Assembly: GCA_963971285.1 (NCBI GenBank)
Contig: OZ020249.1
Location: forward strand, 2,852,001-2,916,000
Direction: 5' to 3'
Length of the DNA: 64,000 nt
DNA from: Astropecten irregularis
Taxonomy: Eukaryota; Echinodermata; Asteroidea; Paxillosida; Astropectinidae
Positions 13,201 to 24,000 of the stretch are shown piece after piece. Every line of letters starts with the position of its first letter. The stretch's first letter is position 1. The notes under the pieces are model-generated. The model did not search any database and was not told the DNA's origin. It was given only the letters and a program-made list of their open reading frames with translations. Both the position numbers and the translations under genes were made by a program.

Positions 13201-16200
13201 GAAGCGATGGATTCCATGAGCTTAGCATGGACCTTGGGTGTTTCACTTTCAGCCTCCTGGTAAAAAAAACCAAAAAAAAAACCAACATTTTACATTTAAC
13301 ATGTAATAATGATGTCACCTTATCTCATTCTTGGTGGGGTCTACATTTAGAGAAACATCTTCACACAAATTAGGCTTGCCCTTCATCGATGTATATCATC
13401 ACTACATACTGTGTGCACATGCTGGTTAAGTGAGATTTGAACCAAAGGTTAGCATGGTAGTCTAGTGGTAAGACATCTGGACTAGTAGGAAATGACGAGC
13501 CTATTTACATAATTACATGTATATAGACATTATACTCAGACAACAAAGTGGGGACTGACACCATTCTTGAATTCATGCCACAGCTTGAAACTGCATTTAT
13601 TATGCACTTATTAAAAATGCAAAAGAAAAAACATATGAACAGAAAGTTATGTACATTAATTACACATTATTCAAATTTTTCTAGAATGAAATGGCAAGGA
13701 GCCGGATACCGAACACAGGGCAAACCGGCTATACAGACAAACAGGACATAACATTTAATTAATGGACTACCACACCATGTCCATTAAAACAGATTTATGA
13801 ACGCCATCGTCCATACCCACTTGTGGCCACACCAAATAGGACTACCAGTCCTTACCAACCAAATTCACCTCACATGGCCGTGTTAACAGCCGGACCTCCA
13901 CAAACAACACAAGTAACACACCTTGCCTTCCTATCACCTTATAAAAGATTGGCCCCAACGAAACCGAAGGGCACCAAAATAGTTTAAATAAGGCCTACAC
14001 ACAAAATGATTCCCCAAGTTGGAAAACGAGGGGTGCAATTGGCCCCAACGAAACCGAAGGGCACCAAAAAATTAAAGTAAGTCCTACACACAAAATGATT
14101 CCCCAAGTTGGAAAACGAGGGGTGCAATTGGCCCCAACGACACCGAAGGGCACCATAATTAATTCATTACAATTGTAAAAGTATTGGGGAAGATTATCCT
14201 CTTTTACAAAACATTGAAAATTCCCCAAGTTGGAAAACTAAGGGGACATGTTACATAGCCCGACCGGAACCGAAGGGCACTATTGTCAAATAAAATACAA
14301 ATCCCATGCTCTTACTAATGGAGGCCACCTATAAAATGTAAGTACCTTAGGAATTTTCCTGCGATTTTCTGTCCAAAAATGCAATTCAGATGTGAATAGT
14401 TATTCTGCCCCAATTATGGTGGAGCTCAAGGGGAGGTGGCGGGTGAAGCGAAATGGCTTCAAAGAAAAGCTGTGACAAAGTGACCAAAAAATTAACCAAG
14501 GCGCCAAAACTCTGCCAATGGGCAACCAAGGTGCCTCTGATTGGCTGAAACTTTCCCACCATTGACCAATCCCGCGCCTTGCTTGTTCCAACGCACTGAT
14601 TGGTTGTTGGCCCCGATCCCAGGATCCCCCAGAATCATATAAATAGCTTCAAGTTGGAAAAACCCAACAGTCTGAAACAGCACGCTGCCGAATACACATT
14701 CACAGCGCATAAAACAGCGCGTTGTGTAACTGTACAAATTAATGATGTGTACAGTTAGATGCATACCCGACTATTAACGCACGTACGTGGCCTAATGCCT
14801 GCACAGCGTACTTTCAATACAGACTACTCAAAACATGGTTCTAACTGATTTCTGCCTTGCAACATGGATTAAGCGGAGCTTCTGCAAGGAGGTAATGAAC
14901 CAGACCATTGCTGAGTATAAAGCATTTGATCATTTATATGATAAAATGAATTATTTGAAAGGTACAACATCAAACCTTGCTTCATAGCTGCCGACTTATC
15001 TTAAAGGAAATTGGGAATAATTCTGCTAAAATAGAGGAATCACAGAGCAAACTACATAGGAATACATGTGTGTTCATTTCCAAGCCAAAAATCGGAATCT
15101 GTTGTCAAGAGCTTGTAAAAAGTGATACATTTTTACCAAAAGAGATGAATGATTCCTCCAAAATAGGAATAGTTGGAAGCTATGTATAGATGTAGACAGA
15201 CCTTGAAATTTGTCATTTCTAAAGCAAGGCTGCTTTGGCCTTGAATGAAGCAAAATAATGGACGGTAACAAATCACAACAGTTAAGGCACAAAGGTTAAC
15301 CTTTGCACCAACAGTGGCTCCCAAAGGAGCTGCCAGGAAATATTGGGCTCAAGAAGAGGCCTCATAGATACATGAATTAGCTATCACTCCCCATATCCAC
15401 AGTCAAACCATTCCAGTGAAAATGTTTCAACGCCCAAACATCCCAAAGATGAACAAATTATCTTTATAGTGAAAACCGTGTATAGTATATTCTGCCTTTG
15501 AGAAAAATCCTGCTAGGATCGAAACGCGTCAGGACCTCCTAACTTTAAGCATAATTTGATATATTTCAGGTCATTTTGGCTGATGAGCAGTTTGCAGCAG
15601 TTTATTACTTGTAACTCTCCTTGCTTCCCACTGCTATGGTATGTTGTTATATAGACACATTCATGACTTACCTCTTGTTCATCAGATTCTTCATCTTCAC
15701 TTCCACTGATGCCAGGTTCATCATTCAGATCAGTAGAGTTATCATGGAACCTGCAATGTTATCCATTCAGCAATGTGCAATATCATCAAACATGTTAGGA
15801 AGTCTTTTTGTTGCTTGTGCAAAATGGAGTGCTCTTCATGCATGCTTATTTAGGGAACGCCTCATTAGAATTTTGAAGTAAGAGTAAAAACACACTAATA
15901 CAGTAGTAACAGATCACAGAGGGACTGAGATATTAAGTGCTGGTAGAAGCCCCTTTTTTCCTATTTCAAGGCAATGGTAAATTTTCTGCTAAAAACAATC
16001 TGACCATAGTTGGAAACATAGTATGCAATTTACTAGTCAAATTTCAGCGTATAAAATGAAGCAGATGCGAAGGCAGAGAAGCAGCAACATCAACTGTGAC
16101 AGGGGCCAGGATCTGGAGCTTTGATGTATCTGCAGTATCCTGGGCACTGTTAATAGGTCAGTAGCAATATACTTATGTACTACTGAGCACTGAACTAAAA

Positions 16201-18759
16201 TTCTAATAGACTAATACCCTTAATATCCTAGGTTAATTCCTTACGAGTTGTGCATTGACATTTTTTTTCTTATGCACAATATGCACCTCCAATGAATCAA
16301 AAATGAAATGACAGTTTTATGGGAAACAGGTCAACTCGCCCCCTAGCCGACTTGCCCCTTACCGACTCGCCCCCCGAATCGCCCCTTACCAACTCGCCTC
16401 CTGGCCGAAGGAAATATTAAATTGCTTGAACTGCAATCGAACCATGCGCATGCAGGAGTTTGTGTGTGGACTTTGTGCATTTTTCGTTCTTAATGAACAC
16501 ATAGTAGGCCCTACAAAAGGGTCAGAAGCATTTGGTTATGATGCATAATTAACTTCACATTTTGCATCTCATTTCTGAATAAATTAGGGGGCGAGTTGGC
16601 CAGGGGGGCAAGTCGGTCTGGGGGCGAGTCGGGGAGGGGGCGAGTCAGGGAGGAGGCGAGTTAATTGGTAAGGGGTGAGTCGGTCAGGGGGCGAGTTGGC
16701 AAGTTGGTAAGGGGCGAGTCGGTAAGGGGCGAGTCGGCTAGGGGGCGAGTCGACTTGTAATCGTTTCATGTAAGCAGCATGCATGTGCACATAGTTTTGT
16801 GGATAGTTTTGTCCTTGCAGGACATGAGTTGTAATTGTGCTGTTTTCAAGTTCGCAACAAGCGCGTAAGAAAATTGTATTTTCACCATGAAATGTTGCAC
16901 AAAATGTTTCTATCTCTGGAACATTTGCTGAAAGTCAAAAATATCATTTTATCAAAGTTGTTTTTATTCCCTTACCATAAAAGCTATGTCTGAAAATAAT
17001 CCTTGTGGACTGAAGCAAACTAACCCCGTTAACATGTAAATCTGTGAACTTTTCTGTTTGGGTACATGTTACCAATGGGGGTCAGACAGGTCAACTGTTG
17101 AGATAGGTCGAGACAGGTCGACAGTTGAGACAGGTCGACCGTTGCATACATACCGTGTATTGAAGTGTTTCACGGCTTGCCCGTGGGCTCAACTCGCGCT
17201 GAATAAAGGCCCCGCAGACGGAGCCCTGATTCAGCGCGCGATGAGCCCATGGGGCCGGGGAAGCCATGAATCGCTTAGATACACGGCACGAATACAGCGG
17301 ACAGTCGGTTTCAGGTCAACTCGGTCCGTAACCAACTCGGTCCGAGTCAACTCGGTCCGTGACCAACTCGGTCCGTAACCAACTCGGTCCATGACCAACT
17401 CGGTCTGTAACCAACTCGGTCCGAGGCCAACTCGGTCCGTAACCAACTCGGTCCGTGGCCAACTCGGTCCGTGACCAACTCGGTCCCTATGGGAAAATGC
17501 ACGCAAAAACGTCTGGTAATTTTGTTGCAGCAAAACGAGTACGAAGTCTCGCAAATTGCGTGAATTAAACTATTTATTTAGGTCTATTTATTTATTTATT
17601 CATTTATTATCTTAAAAACATTAAAAGAATGAAAAATACAATGGCAGGTGCTGCCTAGGGCCTGACAAAAAGTAAAAAAAAAACAAAAAAAAGAACCCTG
17701 TTTTCAAAAGACGTGCCTTCCCAAACGCCTGCCAATTATAAATCTTATGTTAAATTATGTTATATGTATATACACAGATTAATCAAAACAAAGCTAAAAA
17801 ATCAAAAACAAAAACACAAAACAATCATCATTATTTTAATATTCATTAATTGATTTATTAATTCTAAACATAAAAAGCACATTTTCATAAGGCATTTGAC
17901 TTCGTGTATAATTTAATTAATATTTAAATTAAAATTGTATTGTGCCATTTTATCAAATAATTATGGTATCAACATAATAAGACATAATTTATTTCTTCAC
18001 GGTTTCAGCCACAAGCAAAACATATAATTATGTTATGATGACATTAAAAACATTAATGCAAATAGCCTACATGTTGTACACTGCTGCAGCAAACTGCATG
18101 GATTTTTGTTTGTGTACGTTTTCCCATAGGGACCGAGTTGGTCACGGACCGAGTTGGCCACGGACCGAGTTGGCCACGGACCGAGTTGGCCACGGACCGA
18201 GTTGGCCACGGACCGAGTTGGCCACGGACCGAGTTGGTCTTGGACCGAGTTGGTCACGGACCGAGTTGACTCGGACCGAGTTGGTTACGGACCGAGTTGA
18301 CTGGCACCCGGACAGTCTAACGTTACCTGTTTCACCGGACGGGGCCTTTATTAAGCGCACGTTGAGCACACAGGGAAGCCATGAAATGCTTCAATACACG
18401 GTATAATACATGTATGATGTAGGCCCTATACACCAGTCGACCTGTCTCAAGTCGAGTTGTCCCACCGGTTGACTTGTCTGACATTCTTACCAATCATGTA
18501 GTGCCCTGTCACTGTACCTAACCATGGGCATGGAGGAAAGAACACAAAGTTGGGAAGGGGAACATATTTCCGACAGTGTTATCAAACTACAGTTAATTTC
18601 TTTTCAGCTTTAACGGTTTACATGGTTTAAGGATGTCTGCGGAATTACTCCCTTACGCAGACACGAGTATGGGCATAACTGCAATCTTTTCGATTTGTTT
18701 CCTTACCCAAAGAGATCAGTCGAGGTTGATCTCGAATCCATGCTTCTTAGCTTGTTCAT
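1234..18759 (-). CDS. UTP14: UTP14, U3 snoRNP/SSU processome component, 13 exons, 721 aa
   Basis: Utp14 is a nucleolar protein of the small-subunit processome; in yeast it binds and stimulates the helicase Dhr1 (DHX37), which removes U3 snoRNA from pre-rRNA (family knowledge). Exons in gene order: 18707-18759, 15672-15750, 13183-13256, 12490-12557, 11633-11778, 10605-10760, 9418-9540, 8535-8629, 7722-7845, 6863-6940, 4919-5712, 2912-3011, 1234-1509. They total 2166 bp, all phases close, and the stop is TGA at 1234-1236. Recognisable family segments are: acidic N-terminus (about 25-45), SKWD (about 154), TPLEQE (exon 7), YYEAK followed by a basic stretch (exon 8), LKHRNTGKWAK (311-321), NPWF (387-390), PGWGQWGG (578-585) and IGSTWN (652-657), then a basic tail. 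Length is close to human UTP14A (771 aa). The first exon (17 codons) is weakest: it was chosen because its ATG, phase and GTAAGG donor fit, but it is poorly conserved. The 794-bp exon 11 is acidic and low in complexity. Confidence 0.93.
1780..2175. repeat. Two tRNA-like SINE fragments in opposite orientation (UTP14 last intron)
   Basis: About 1780-2015 reads forward: the body ending 'TTCTGACTGCC', then a truncated tRNA-like part with GGTTCGAATC. About 2045-2175 reads in reverse, with the A-box and B-box complement and the flanking 'AACAAAG'. Family described at 44870. Confidence 0.7.
2345..2764. mobile_element. Inverted-repeat element containing a tRNA-like sequence
   Basis: Ends are 'ATGCAAATAAGGCTTGCCC' and its near inverse; the left-end sequence recurs again at about 2595. 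Between about 2425 and 2510, minus strand, lies a tRNA-like stretch (A-box-like TGGCCTAGTAGG, B-box GAGTTCGAATCCC). A related fragment lies at 13370-13500. Probably a SINE-derived unit in a hairpin arrangement. Confidence 0.6.
3198..3435. mobile_element. MITE-like element, ends GGTTTACAAAACGGAGGCT / inverse
   Basis: About 240 bp with imperfect inverted ends. A short (AGGCTC)n run sits in the left arm. In the UTP14 intron next to the 2912-3011 exon. Confidence 0.65.
4116..4545. mobile_element. MITE-like element, truncated copy of the 26914 family
   Basis: Starts 'AGCTATATTACATTTACTAG' and shares 'GCGCATCCATGTTTGTGCAC' and most of its body with 26914-27365. The right inverted end is missing. 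The open frames here are non-coding by this comparison. Confidence 0.7.
5748..6352. repeat. Minisatellite, 28-bp unit, about 21 copies
   Basis: Head-to-tail units of TTATATTGTCACTCAC plus TATATAGTCACA with small variants (TATATAGCCAC, AAATAGTCCC). The unit contains TATATAGT repeats. It begins about 35 bp beyond the acceptor side of UTP14 exon 11 (5712). Confidence 0.95.
7314..7677. mobile_element. hAT-like MITE, ends TAGGGCTGTGCATTC / inverse
   Basis: About 364 bp. TAGGG...CCCTA ends suggest the hAT superfamily, but an 8-bp target duplication is not clear. The interior is GC-rich, with repeated 'GAGTACCCG'. In a UTP14 intron, 44 bp from exon 9. Confidence 0.65.
8166..8290. mobile_element. 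Short palindromic MITE, ends GGTGGACAGTC / inverse
   Basis: 125 bp, nearly a full hairpin; both arms carry 'TTCCAACACC(T)CGG'. A related partial sequence lies at 20760-20815. Confidence 0.7.
9562..10363. mobile_element. Inverted-repeat element of about 800 bp inside UTP14 intron 6
   Basis: Ends TGGGTCTGTCCACACTAATGG and its inverse. The interior repeats 'AACATGGACAGA' several times and holds a perfect palindrome at 9935-9988. Its left end is only about 20 bp from the acceptor of UTP14 exon 7. Confidence 0.75.
9935..9988. repeat. Perfect palindrome, 24-bp arms, 6-bp loop
   Basis: Left arm 9935-9958, loop TGTGAC, right arm 9965-9988 is the exact inverse. Inside the 9562-10363 element. Confidence 0.9.
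11267..11389. mobile_element. MITE, ends AATGGGAGACTTTGGAGAA / inverse
   Basis: About 123 bp; same family as 29301-29437. Arms contain 'GTCAACAGCGCACGCACAA', so the element is almost entirely palindromic. Confidence 0.75.
11893..12038. mobile_element. MITE of the 'GGGTCAATTTCAC' type
   Basis: Inverted ends around 'AGGGGTCAATTTCACAAA' and 'TTTGGTGAAAT...CCCC'. Related to 21230-21378 (shared 'GAAGCCATCGTAT/ AACCCATCGTAT' interior). Confidence 0.6.
12822..13161. mobile_element. MITE family with AAGGTACTATCATACTTTGG ends (copy 1)
   Basis: About 340 bp with inverted ends. The interior 'GGCAGAAA...TATTTTTGCCCATGAAT' type sequence is shared with 28201-28562, 29831-30180 and halves near 37.9, 38.1 and 48.2 kb. 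Its right end is about 20 bp from the donor of UTP14 exon 3. Confidence 0.8.
13370..13500. repeat. tRNA-like SINE fragment (2345 family)
   Basis: Shares 'AAATTAGGCTTGCCCTTCA' with 2590 and contains 'TAGTCTAGTGGTAAGACATC', a tRNA A-box-like stretch. No cloverleaf is complete. Confidence 0.5.
13949..14240. repeat. Tandem repeat, 89-bp unit, three-plus copies
   Basis: Units start ATTGGCCCCAACGA at about 13949, 14038 and 14127. They share 'CCGAAGGGCACC' and 'CCCCAAGTTGGAAAAC'; a degenerate fourth part follows to 14280. Confidence 0.85.
14510..14680 (+). promoter_or_regulatory. Promoter-like block: four CCAAT boxes and a TATA box
   Basis: CCAAT at 14515-14519, ATTGG at 14540-14544, CCAAT at 14566-14570, ATTGG at 14599-14603, then TATAAAT at 14638-14644. 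The spacing of boxes is fairly regular (25 to 33 bp). It lies in UTP14 intron 2, antisense to that gene. No long frame follows. It could drive a non-coding RNA or be the promoter of a degraded LTR-type element; function is inferred from the motif layout only. Confidence 0.35.
16327..16757. repeat. Hairpin of ACTCGCCCC-type minisatellite units
   Basis: The left arm (16327-16412) has CAACTCGCCCCCTAGCCGAC-type units. The right arm (16590-16757) has their inverse in more copies. About 180 bp of unrelated sequence separates them. In UTP14 intron 1. Confidence 0.8.
17080..18490. mobile_element. 1.4-kb foldback element with ACTCGGTCC minisatellites in both arms
   Basis: Arms begin 'GTCAGACAGGTCAAC' (17080) and its inverse (about 18480). 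They continue through 'ACCGTGTATTGAAG', 'AATAAAGGCCCCG' and then arrays of a 15-16 bp unit CAACTCGGTCCGTGAC: 17310-17490 forward and 18125-18300 inverse. The AT-rich core (17570-18100) has no frame. The arrays make long but artefactual open frames on both strands. Confidence 0.85.
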
Positions 18760-19524
18760 GGCTCTCTTATGACGGTGTTAGTTACGACACTGCACTGTCC
18801 ATCTGTCTCTAGCCTACAGTACATACATGTACAGTACGTGCACACGGATGTTCGTACGTGTACTACACGTGGTATTAGCTGTTTGATGCTTTGCAAAGCT
18901 GGGTGCATGCTGTGGTATAATGCGGTCACTGCGCGTTACAGTTGTTTGAGCATAAAACAGCCGTAGAATGTTGTAACACTCGCAGCACAGTAGCATTGCA
19001 TGCATGCAACACGTACACACATGTGCAAAAAAAGGCAGACCAATGCAAAACTAGATAGGAAGGAAAACAGCTGTAAAATGATAGTTTGTTTCCGAGGCCT
19101 TAAAACCCTAGATTGAAGACATTTGCCCTCTTTCCACAAATTTAACCTTGGCCTAGGCTTAGGCCTATCTATGAAAAGGACACCGGCCACAACAGCACAG
19201 GTGAGTCACAACAAAAAGTTGTTTTAGGCCTAGGGCAGTAGGCCTAGGGGGCCTATTTTTCTGAACAGAATTCAGAAATAGGTGTCCACTCGTCCACTGT
19301 CACTGACTGTATTAGGTATTGTAAACCAATGCCATACAAGTCTACACGTGGTCGATCCATGATTACACTTACACCTGCCCCCTAGCTGACTTGCCCCCTC
19401 CCCCTAGCTGACTCGCCCCTTACCGACTTGCCCCTTACACCGGCCTCTCCTCCCCAACTCGCCCATTGACCAACTCGCCCCTTATACCAACTTGCCCCCT
19501 GACTGCCCCCAGCACCAAACCTGA

Positions 19525-19780
19525 CGGAAAGAATTCCACTGATGACCATTACGGAAAAAGGATTATATCCTCCAAGAGTTAACTTATTGGATACAAATTA
19601 TGATGAACTTCAATCTCAGGTGTGGAAAACTTGGGTAGCATATCTGAAAATTGAGTTTTACAGGTTTTTTTTACCTACAAATTGTACACTTCCAATACAA
19701 CGGTGCCATTTTGCTCAAAGCGCCCTCTGTTGGTTCCATAGAGTTGTGCACAAATAATGGTCATCAGTGGAATTCTTACC
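19525..19780. mobile_element. Inverted-repeat element (MITE-like), family also at 34495
   Basis: Ends are CGGAAAGAATTCCACTGA and its inverse. Inner sequence, including CGCCCTCTGTTGG, is shared with 34495-34763. About 256 bp, no frame. Confidence 0.75.
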
Positions 19781-19788
19781 GGGATCTA

Positions 19789-19975
19789 TCTCCCAGGTAC
19801 TAGAATCAATGAACACAAAGCCCATGGCCTTAGAGAGTCTGGCATTATCAAACATTCCCATGAAATGGACCGTGTCATCTGATGGCAGCAAGCACAACTC
19901 ATCACTAGCATCTAGGCAAATGGCACCCATGTTGCACACAAGATGCCATCAAAATCTACTTAAGAACAACACGTG
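19789..19975 (-). pseudogene. Coding-like fragment of unknown protein (possible exon)
   Basis: The minus strand reads an open stretch of about 55 codons (CNMGAICLDASDELCLLPSD, then a segment ending SSTWEIDP). It ends at a good donor (GATCCCG then GTAAG); the GTAAG comes from the adjacent inverted-repeat element. A possible acceptor (TTAAGTAG) lies upstream. The 54-kb copy has the same stretch with a one-base deletion. I do not recognise the family. It may be a transposon or host exon relic. Confidence 0.4.
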
Positions 19976-20189
19976 TACAGTTCCCCAAGCTCTATACAAT
20001 ACATCATCAGTGACATTTGGTGACCTTCTGTCCAATGGGTCTTATATCCATGGACAATCCCCCTACTCCCTAGACTTGCCTCATGGATCTCCTTTACCGG
20101 AATCGTTGAGTTTCGTGTTCATGTACCGTTCTCGGGTTGTAGCATTGCTGTGTGTATCGGTGAAATGATCCTTGGGGTATGGCAGTGTG

Positions 20190-20430
20190 TGCGTGGTTTC
20201 ATAGCTTCTGACCGCCAAACGAACAAAGATAATTGACTATTGGGGTCACCACCAACGTAGGGCTGGATGGCTCAGTTGGTAGAGCGCCTGTATGGTCTTA
20301 GGAAGGTCGACGGTTCGAATCCCGTCCCAGTCAATTTTTCTTTGTTCACTTTTCAATGACTTTAAAATTCAGTCGGTTTCCCTTGTGGTTATTTGATGAG
20401 TTTTAGAAGTAACAGTGCCTAGTGGTATAC
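20190..20430 (+). repeat. tRNA-like SINE copy
   Basis: 'TTCTGACCGCCAAACGAAC', then tRNA-like 20259-20335 with A box TGGCTCAGTTGGTAGAGC and B box GGTTCGAATCC, then 'CTTTGTTCACTTTTCAATGA'. No 3' tRNA processing context; a repeat, not a tRNA gene. Confidence 0.8.
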
Positions 20431-21007
20431 ATGTATACTTGTGTGTGTGGATTTGTGACTTGACAAAACAAAGGGAATTGACAGTGAAGGGGACACCTTT
20501 AGCATAGGGTGGGACAGATCAATCTTTATTACTATACACTCTGCCTCATTCAAGACCTAGAGCCGAATCCCAATTGGTCAATTCACCATCATGTGCCAGT
20601 GGATATATTTGCTGATCACCAGCGAGTACGTAGGCCGGGGAATCTCCAAAGGAACTGCTACACATGTGTAACATCTCACTGTGCATGGAAATCTCACTGC
20701 GCATCTATCCTACATGTACTTTGCAGTGCGCGTGTGTGAACTTTGCCCGACATGAAGTTCATGAAAAGCCTCGGGAACTATGTTTGTCAACTTCCAACAC
20801 CTCGGGAGCTGACCGATCAATGTACAACATTATAAGCAGGTCCAACATTAGTGTCTTCATTTCTAATGTAGTATACAAGTATCACATGGTTTGAGGTTGG
20901 ACATAGTGGCTGGTTTTTGGTTAGCTGTTGAGCGTGAAGGTAAAAATACGTATTTTGATAATTTTTGTTTTTGTATGCAGCGTTTCAGTTTTGAGTGAAA
21001 TCCAATA

Positions 21008-24000
21008 ATGAGTGACACAGATGATGATGTACCTCAGCTGTCTGCTGAAGCTATGGCAGCTCTGCAGGAATTTTACAAGAGCCAAGAAGTGGCAGTCACA
21101 CCAGATACACCGGCTGAAATCACTGAAAACTGGGTAAGATCAATGGTCACCACAAATACCCCCCTGCATAAAAAAGGAGATGGAATTTTACAAATTTATT
21201 GCACTGTATGCATTTCAGTGCACACATAGCAGGGGTCGATTTCACAAATCCCTGCGATCAATCGTAACTCGAGTTACGAAGGAAAACCCATCGTATCCTA
21301 CTTATACTACGTGGGGTTTCAATGCATCACAAGTCCTGTGATTGATAGTAAGTTACGATGAGTTTGGTGAAATTAATGGTCTGATATAAAGCACCATCAG
21401 TTGTTGTTGTCTTTGGATATTGTATGGTGGGTGCATGGACTGTGAAGCAGGGCTTGGAAGTGTTTTAGGTAACATTTTCACTCATCATCATATTGACCAT
21501 CACAAATTGAGAGAATGGGTCCAGGTTGTTAACGTCAGCAGACTTGAACAATTGGATTTTACTTTACTAATTTACTCATAAATCATAATTAATGGACATT
21601 CTTGTATTTTCTCTTTCAAGGTGTATTTCACACCAATTTAAAGAACAATACATGTATATATTCAGTTGTTATTCCTCTGTGTATCTACCGCCTTTCATAA
21701 GGTGGTGGATATGTGCGCTTTACAAATTCCCAGTATTAATATTATTATTACCAAATTCTGTAAATTACACAAAGGTACATGTACACAGGTTGCTCCTTGA
21801 AAGATATACCATAACATGGTACAAGTTTGTGAATGTGAAAAGTTCATGAACACTGTTGATGTCACACGTTGGGCACTCCACAGTAGTGGAAACTGACCCA
21901 AGTACATTGTACATCTCAACCCCAAAGTTAGGTTAACAGTACACTGACTTTAAAGAGAGAGAGAGAGAATGTAGCAGCATGATGTAATTGAGGTTTATTC
22001 TTTCTGATTGAACAGAAGTTATCCCAGTTTTGGTATGATGATCACACTGCTGAAGTATTAGCTAAGGAGTCTTTACAAGCTGCTGGATCTAATGGACGGT
22101 AATTATACTACATGTAGACTTGCTGGTTATTGAAAGTGTATGCTTTATGTATGAATCATCATTTGCCTGACTAGATGATAGTAACAACATATTATAAACA
22201 ATACAATCTGTATACAGTAATCCGAACAAAGGATTTTGAAGGGCGCCTTCTTTTGATTCAAAAGAAAACTGCGGTGGTGTCATTATGTCATTAGCCAGAG
22301 TTGTAGTGGATTTAATAGATCGATAAACACCACCGCAGATTCTTGTTTTAATCAAAAGAGGGCGCCATTCAAAACCATGTGCTCGGATTACTGCATAATT
22401 ATAATGTAAACTCCCACTCCAAATGAAACCTCCATTCGTTTGTATTGGCTGATTGTAATATACAACATTGAAGAGGAATGGTGTATACATTTCTGGTGTA
22501 TTAACACACAAGATGCCAGACTACATGTATTCTATATGTGACTGTAATGTGAAATTAGTTATGGTTATCCTCAGAGAGCTGGGGTCGTTAATCTGTTAAC
22601 TTCCCCCCCCCCCAAAACAAAAAAAAGACGACTTGTAGTAACACATCCATGCATGTGTTCAGTTTGGGGATTACCAACATATTTGTATTGGGTTACAGAG
22701 CATGTAACTGATTAATTATTGATAATCTTTTGATAATTGAGAAATATTTGTAAAATAATTACAGAAAACAACAATGAAAAACATACCCGAAGGAATAATG
22801 AATAATGAAAGTGCTATAATTGGGTAAATTATCAATTAATTAAAATCCAATTGTACACATATGGTTATTACATGATTAATTTATCACCCTGCCCAATTTC
22901 ATGTAAACAGTGACTCTATAAGGGTTAAAGAGGATTATTTTGATTCTGCCTGAGATACTGTATATACAGGTGTACTGTATGCTTATTTTATTATGCTGAT
23001 CATGGATATATTAATTTATTATGTTGCAGGATTGCTTGTGTGTCGTCCCCTACACTGTACCAGAAACTACAGCAACTCAAACCTGCCTCATGTACAACAA
23101 TACTGCTGGAATATGACCGGAGGTTCTCTGCTTATGATCAGGATTTTGTGTTCTACGATTACAATGCTCCACTTGAACTGTCCAACTTGCAGCAACATTC
23201 CTTTGATGTTGTGATCGCTGATCCTCCATACTTGTCTGAGGAATGCCTCAGCAAAACAGCACAGACTATCAAGTTCTTGAGCAAAAGCAAAATCATATTA
23301 TGCACAGGTAAAACATGTCTTATTTTATTATAATTGTTAACATTGCAATTTGTGGATAAAATGCTCAATACGTGTGTTTGTTCTTAGAGTACTGGTCAGG
23401 TGCCTTTCAGTTGAAACCAAACCAGATGACCTTCGATTAAAACATATTTGTCACAAAATATGTATAAATCACTACATGCTTAAATTTTGAAAAACTGTTT
23501 TGTGTGAAGTATCCACACAGTGTTTGGAAAAAGCTTATCTTCACAGATGACGTATGTATGCGCACATATTGTACATAGATGTGGTCTCATAAGCCGTGTT
23601 CCCATTGGACTTATTCTGGTTAAACTACCGTGACTTTCCTGTAAATTGACAAAATTAAGTCCAATGGGAACGCACGGTAAACTTGCGTCCCTGTCAACTT
23701 AACGCGAACGTGGTGTAAAACTAACAGGCTGAAAGTGGTCACGGAAAACTTCCGTGCAGCCACGGTAACTTAACAGGGACGCAAAAAAAGTCCAATGGGA
23801 ACAATTCCCGTGAGTAAACGTACCGTGACCACGCTGTAGACTTATTATCTGTCAACCATCACTCAATGTGCAATGCCAAACAACTCCAGTCAGTCAAAGC
23901 ATATGTATGGCACATATATTAGGAACCACATGCATTGGAAATGGTCTTATTATTTCCTTACTTTTACATCATAGTGTCGTTTGCATTGTACTGGTTGCAC

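Larger units (their letters stand above)
19276..19986. repeat. Segment duplicated at 53929-54444
   Basis: Shares 'AAATAGGTGTCCACTCG' at its left and 'GTGTACAGTTCCCC' at its right with the 54-kb copy. It lies between the divergent starts of UTP14 and EEF1AKMT1. An inverted-repeat element (19525-19780) has entered this copy. Confidence 0.85.

Noticed and set aside
17058-18406. Open frames of 74-123 codons with repeated R/T/E/L or S/R/N pattern
   Set aside because: Produced by the 15-16 bp ACTCGGTCC arrays on both strands; no start context or domain.
1234-18759. snoRNAs hosted in UTP14 introns
   Set aside because: Ribosome-biogenesis genes often host snoRNAs, but I found no convincing C/D or H/ACA box set by eye. 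A snoRNA search program on the minus strand would be decisive.
20259-20335. Possible functional tRNA gene
   Set aside because: A and B boxes are good, but the acceptor stem is poor and the same unit with the same flanks recurs many times in decayed form; it is a SINE-type repeat. The same holds for 44927-45004 and the reverse copy at 45480.
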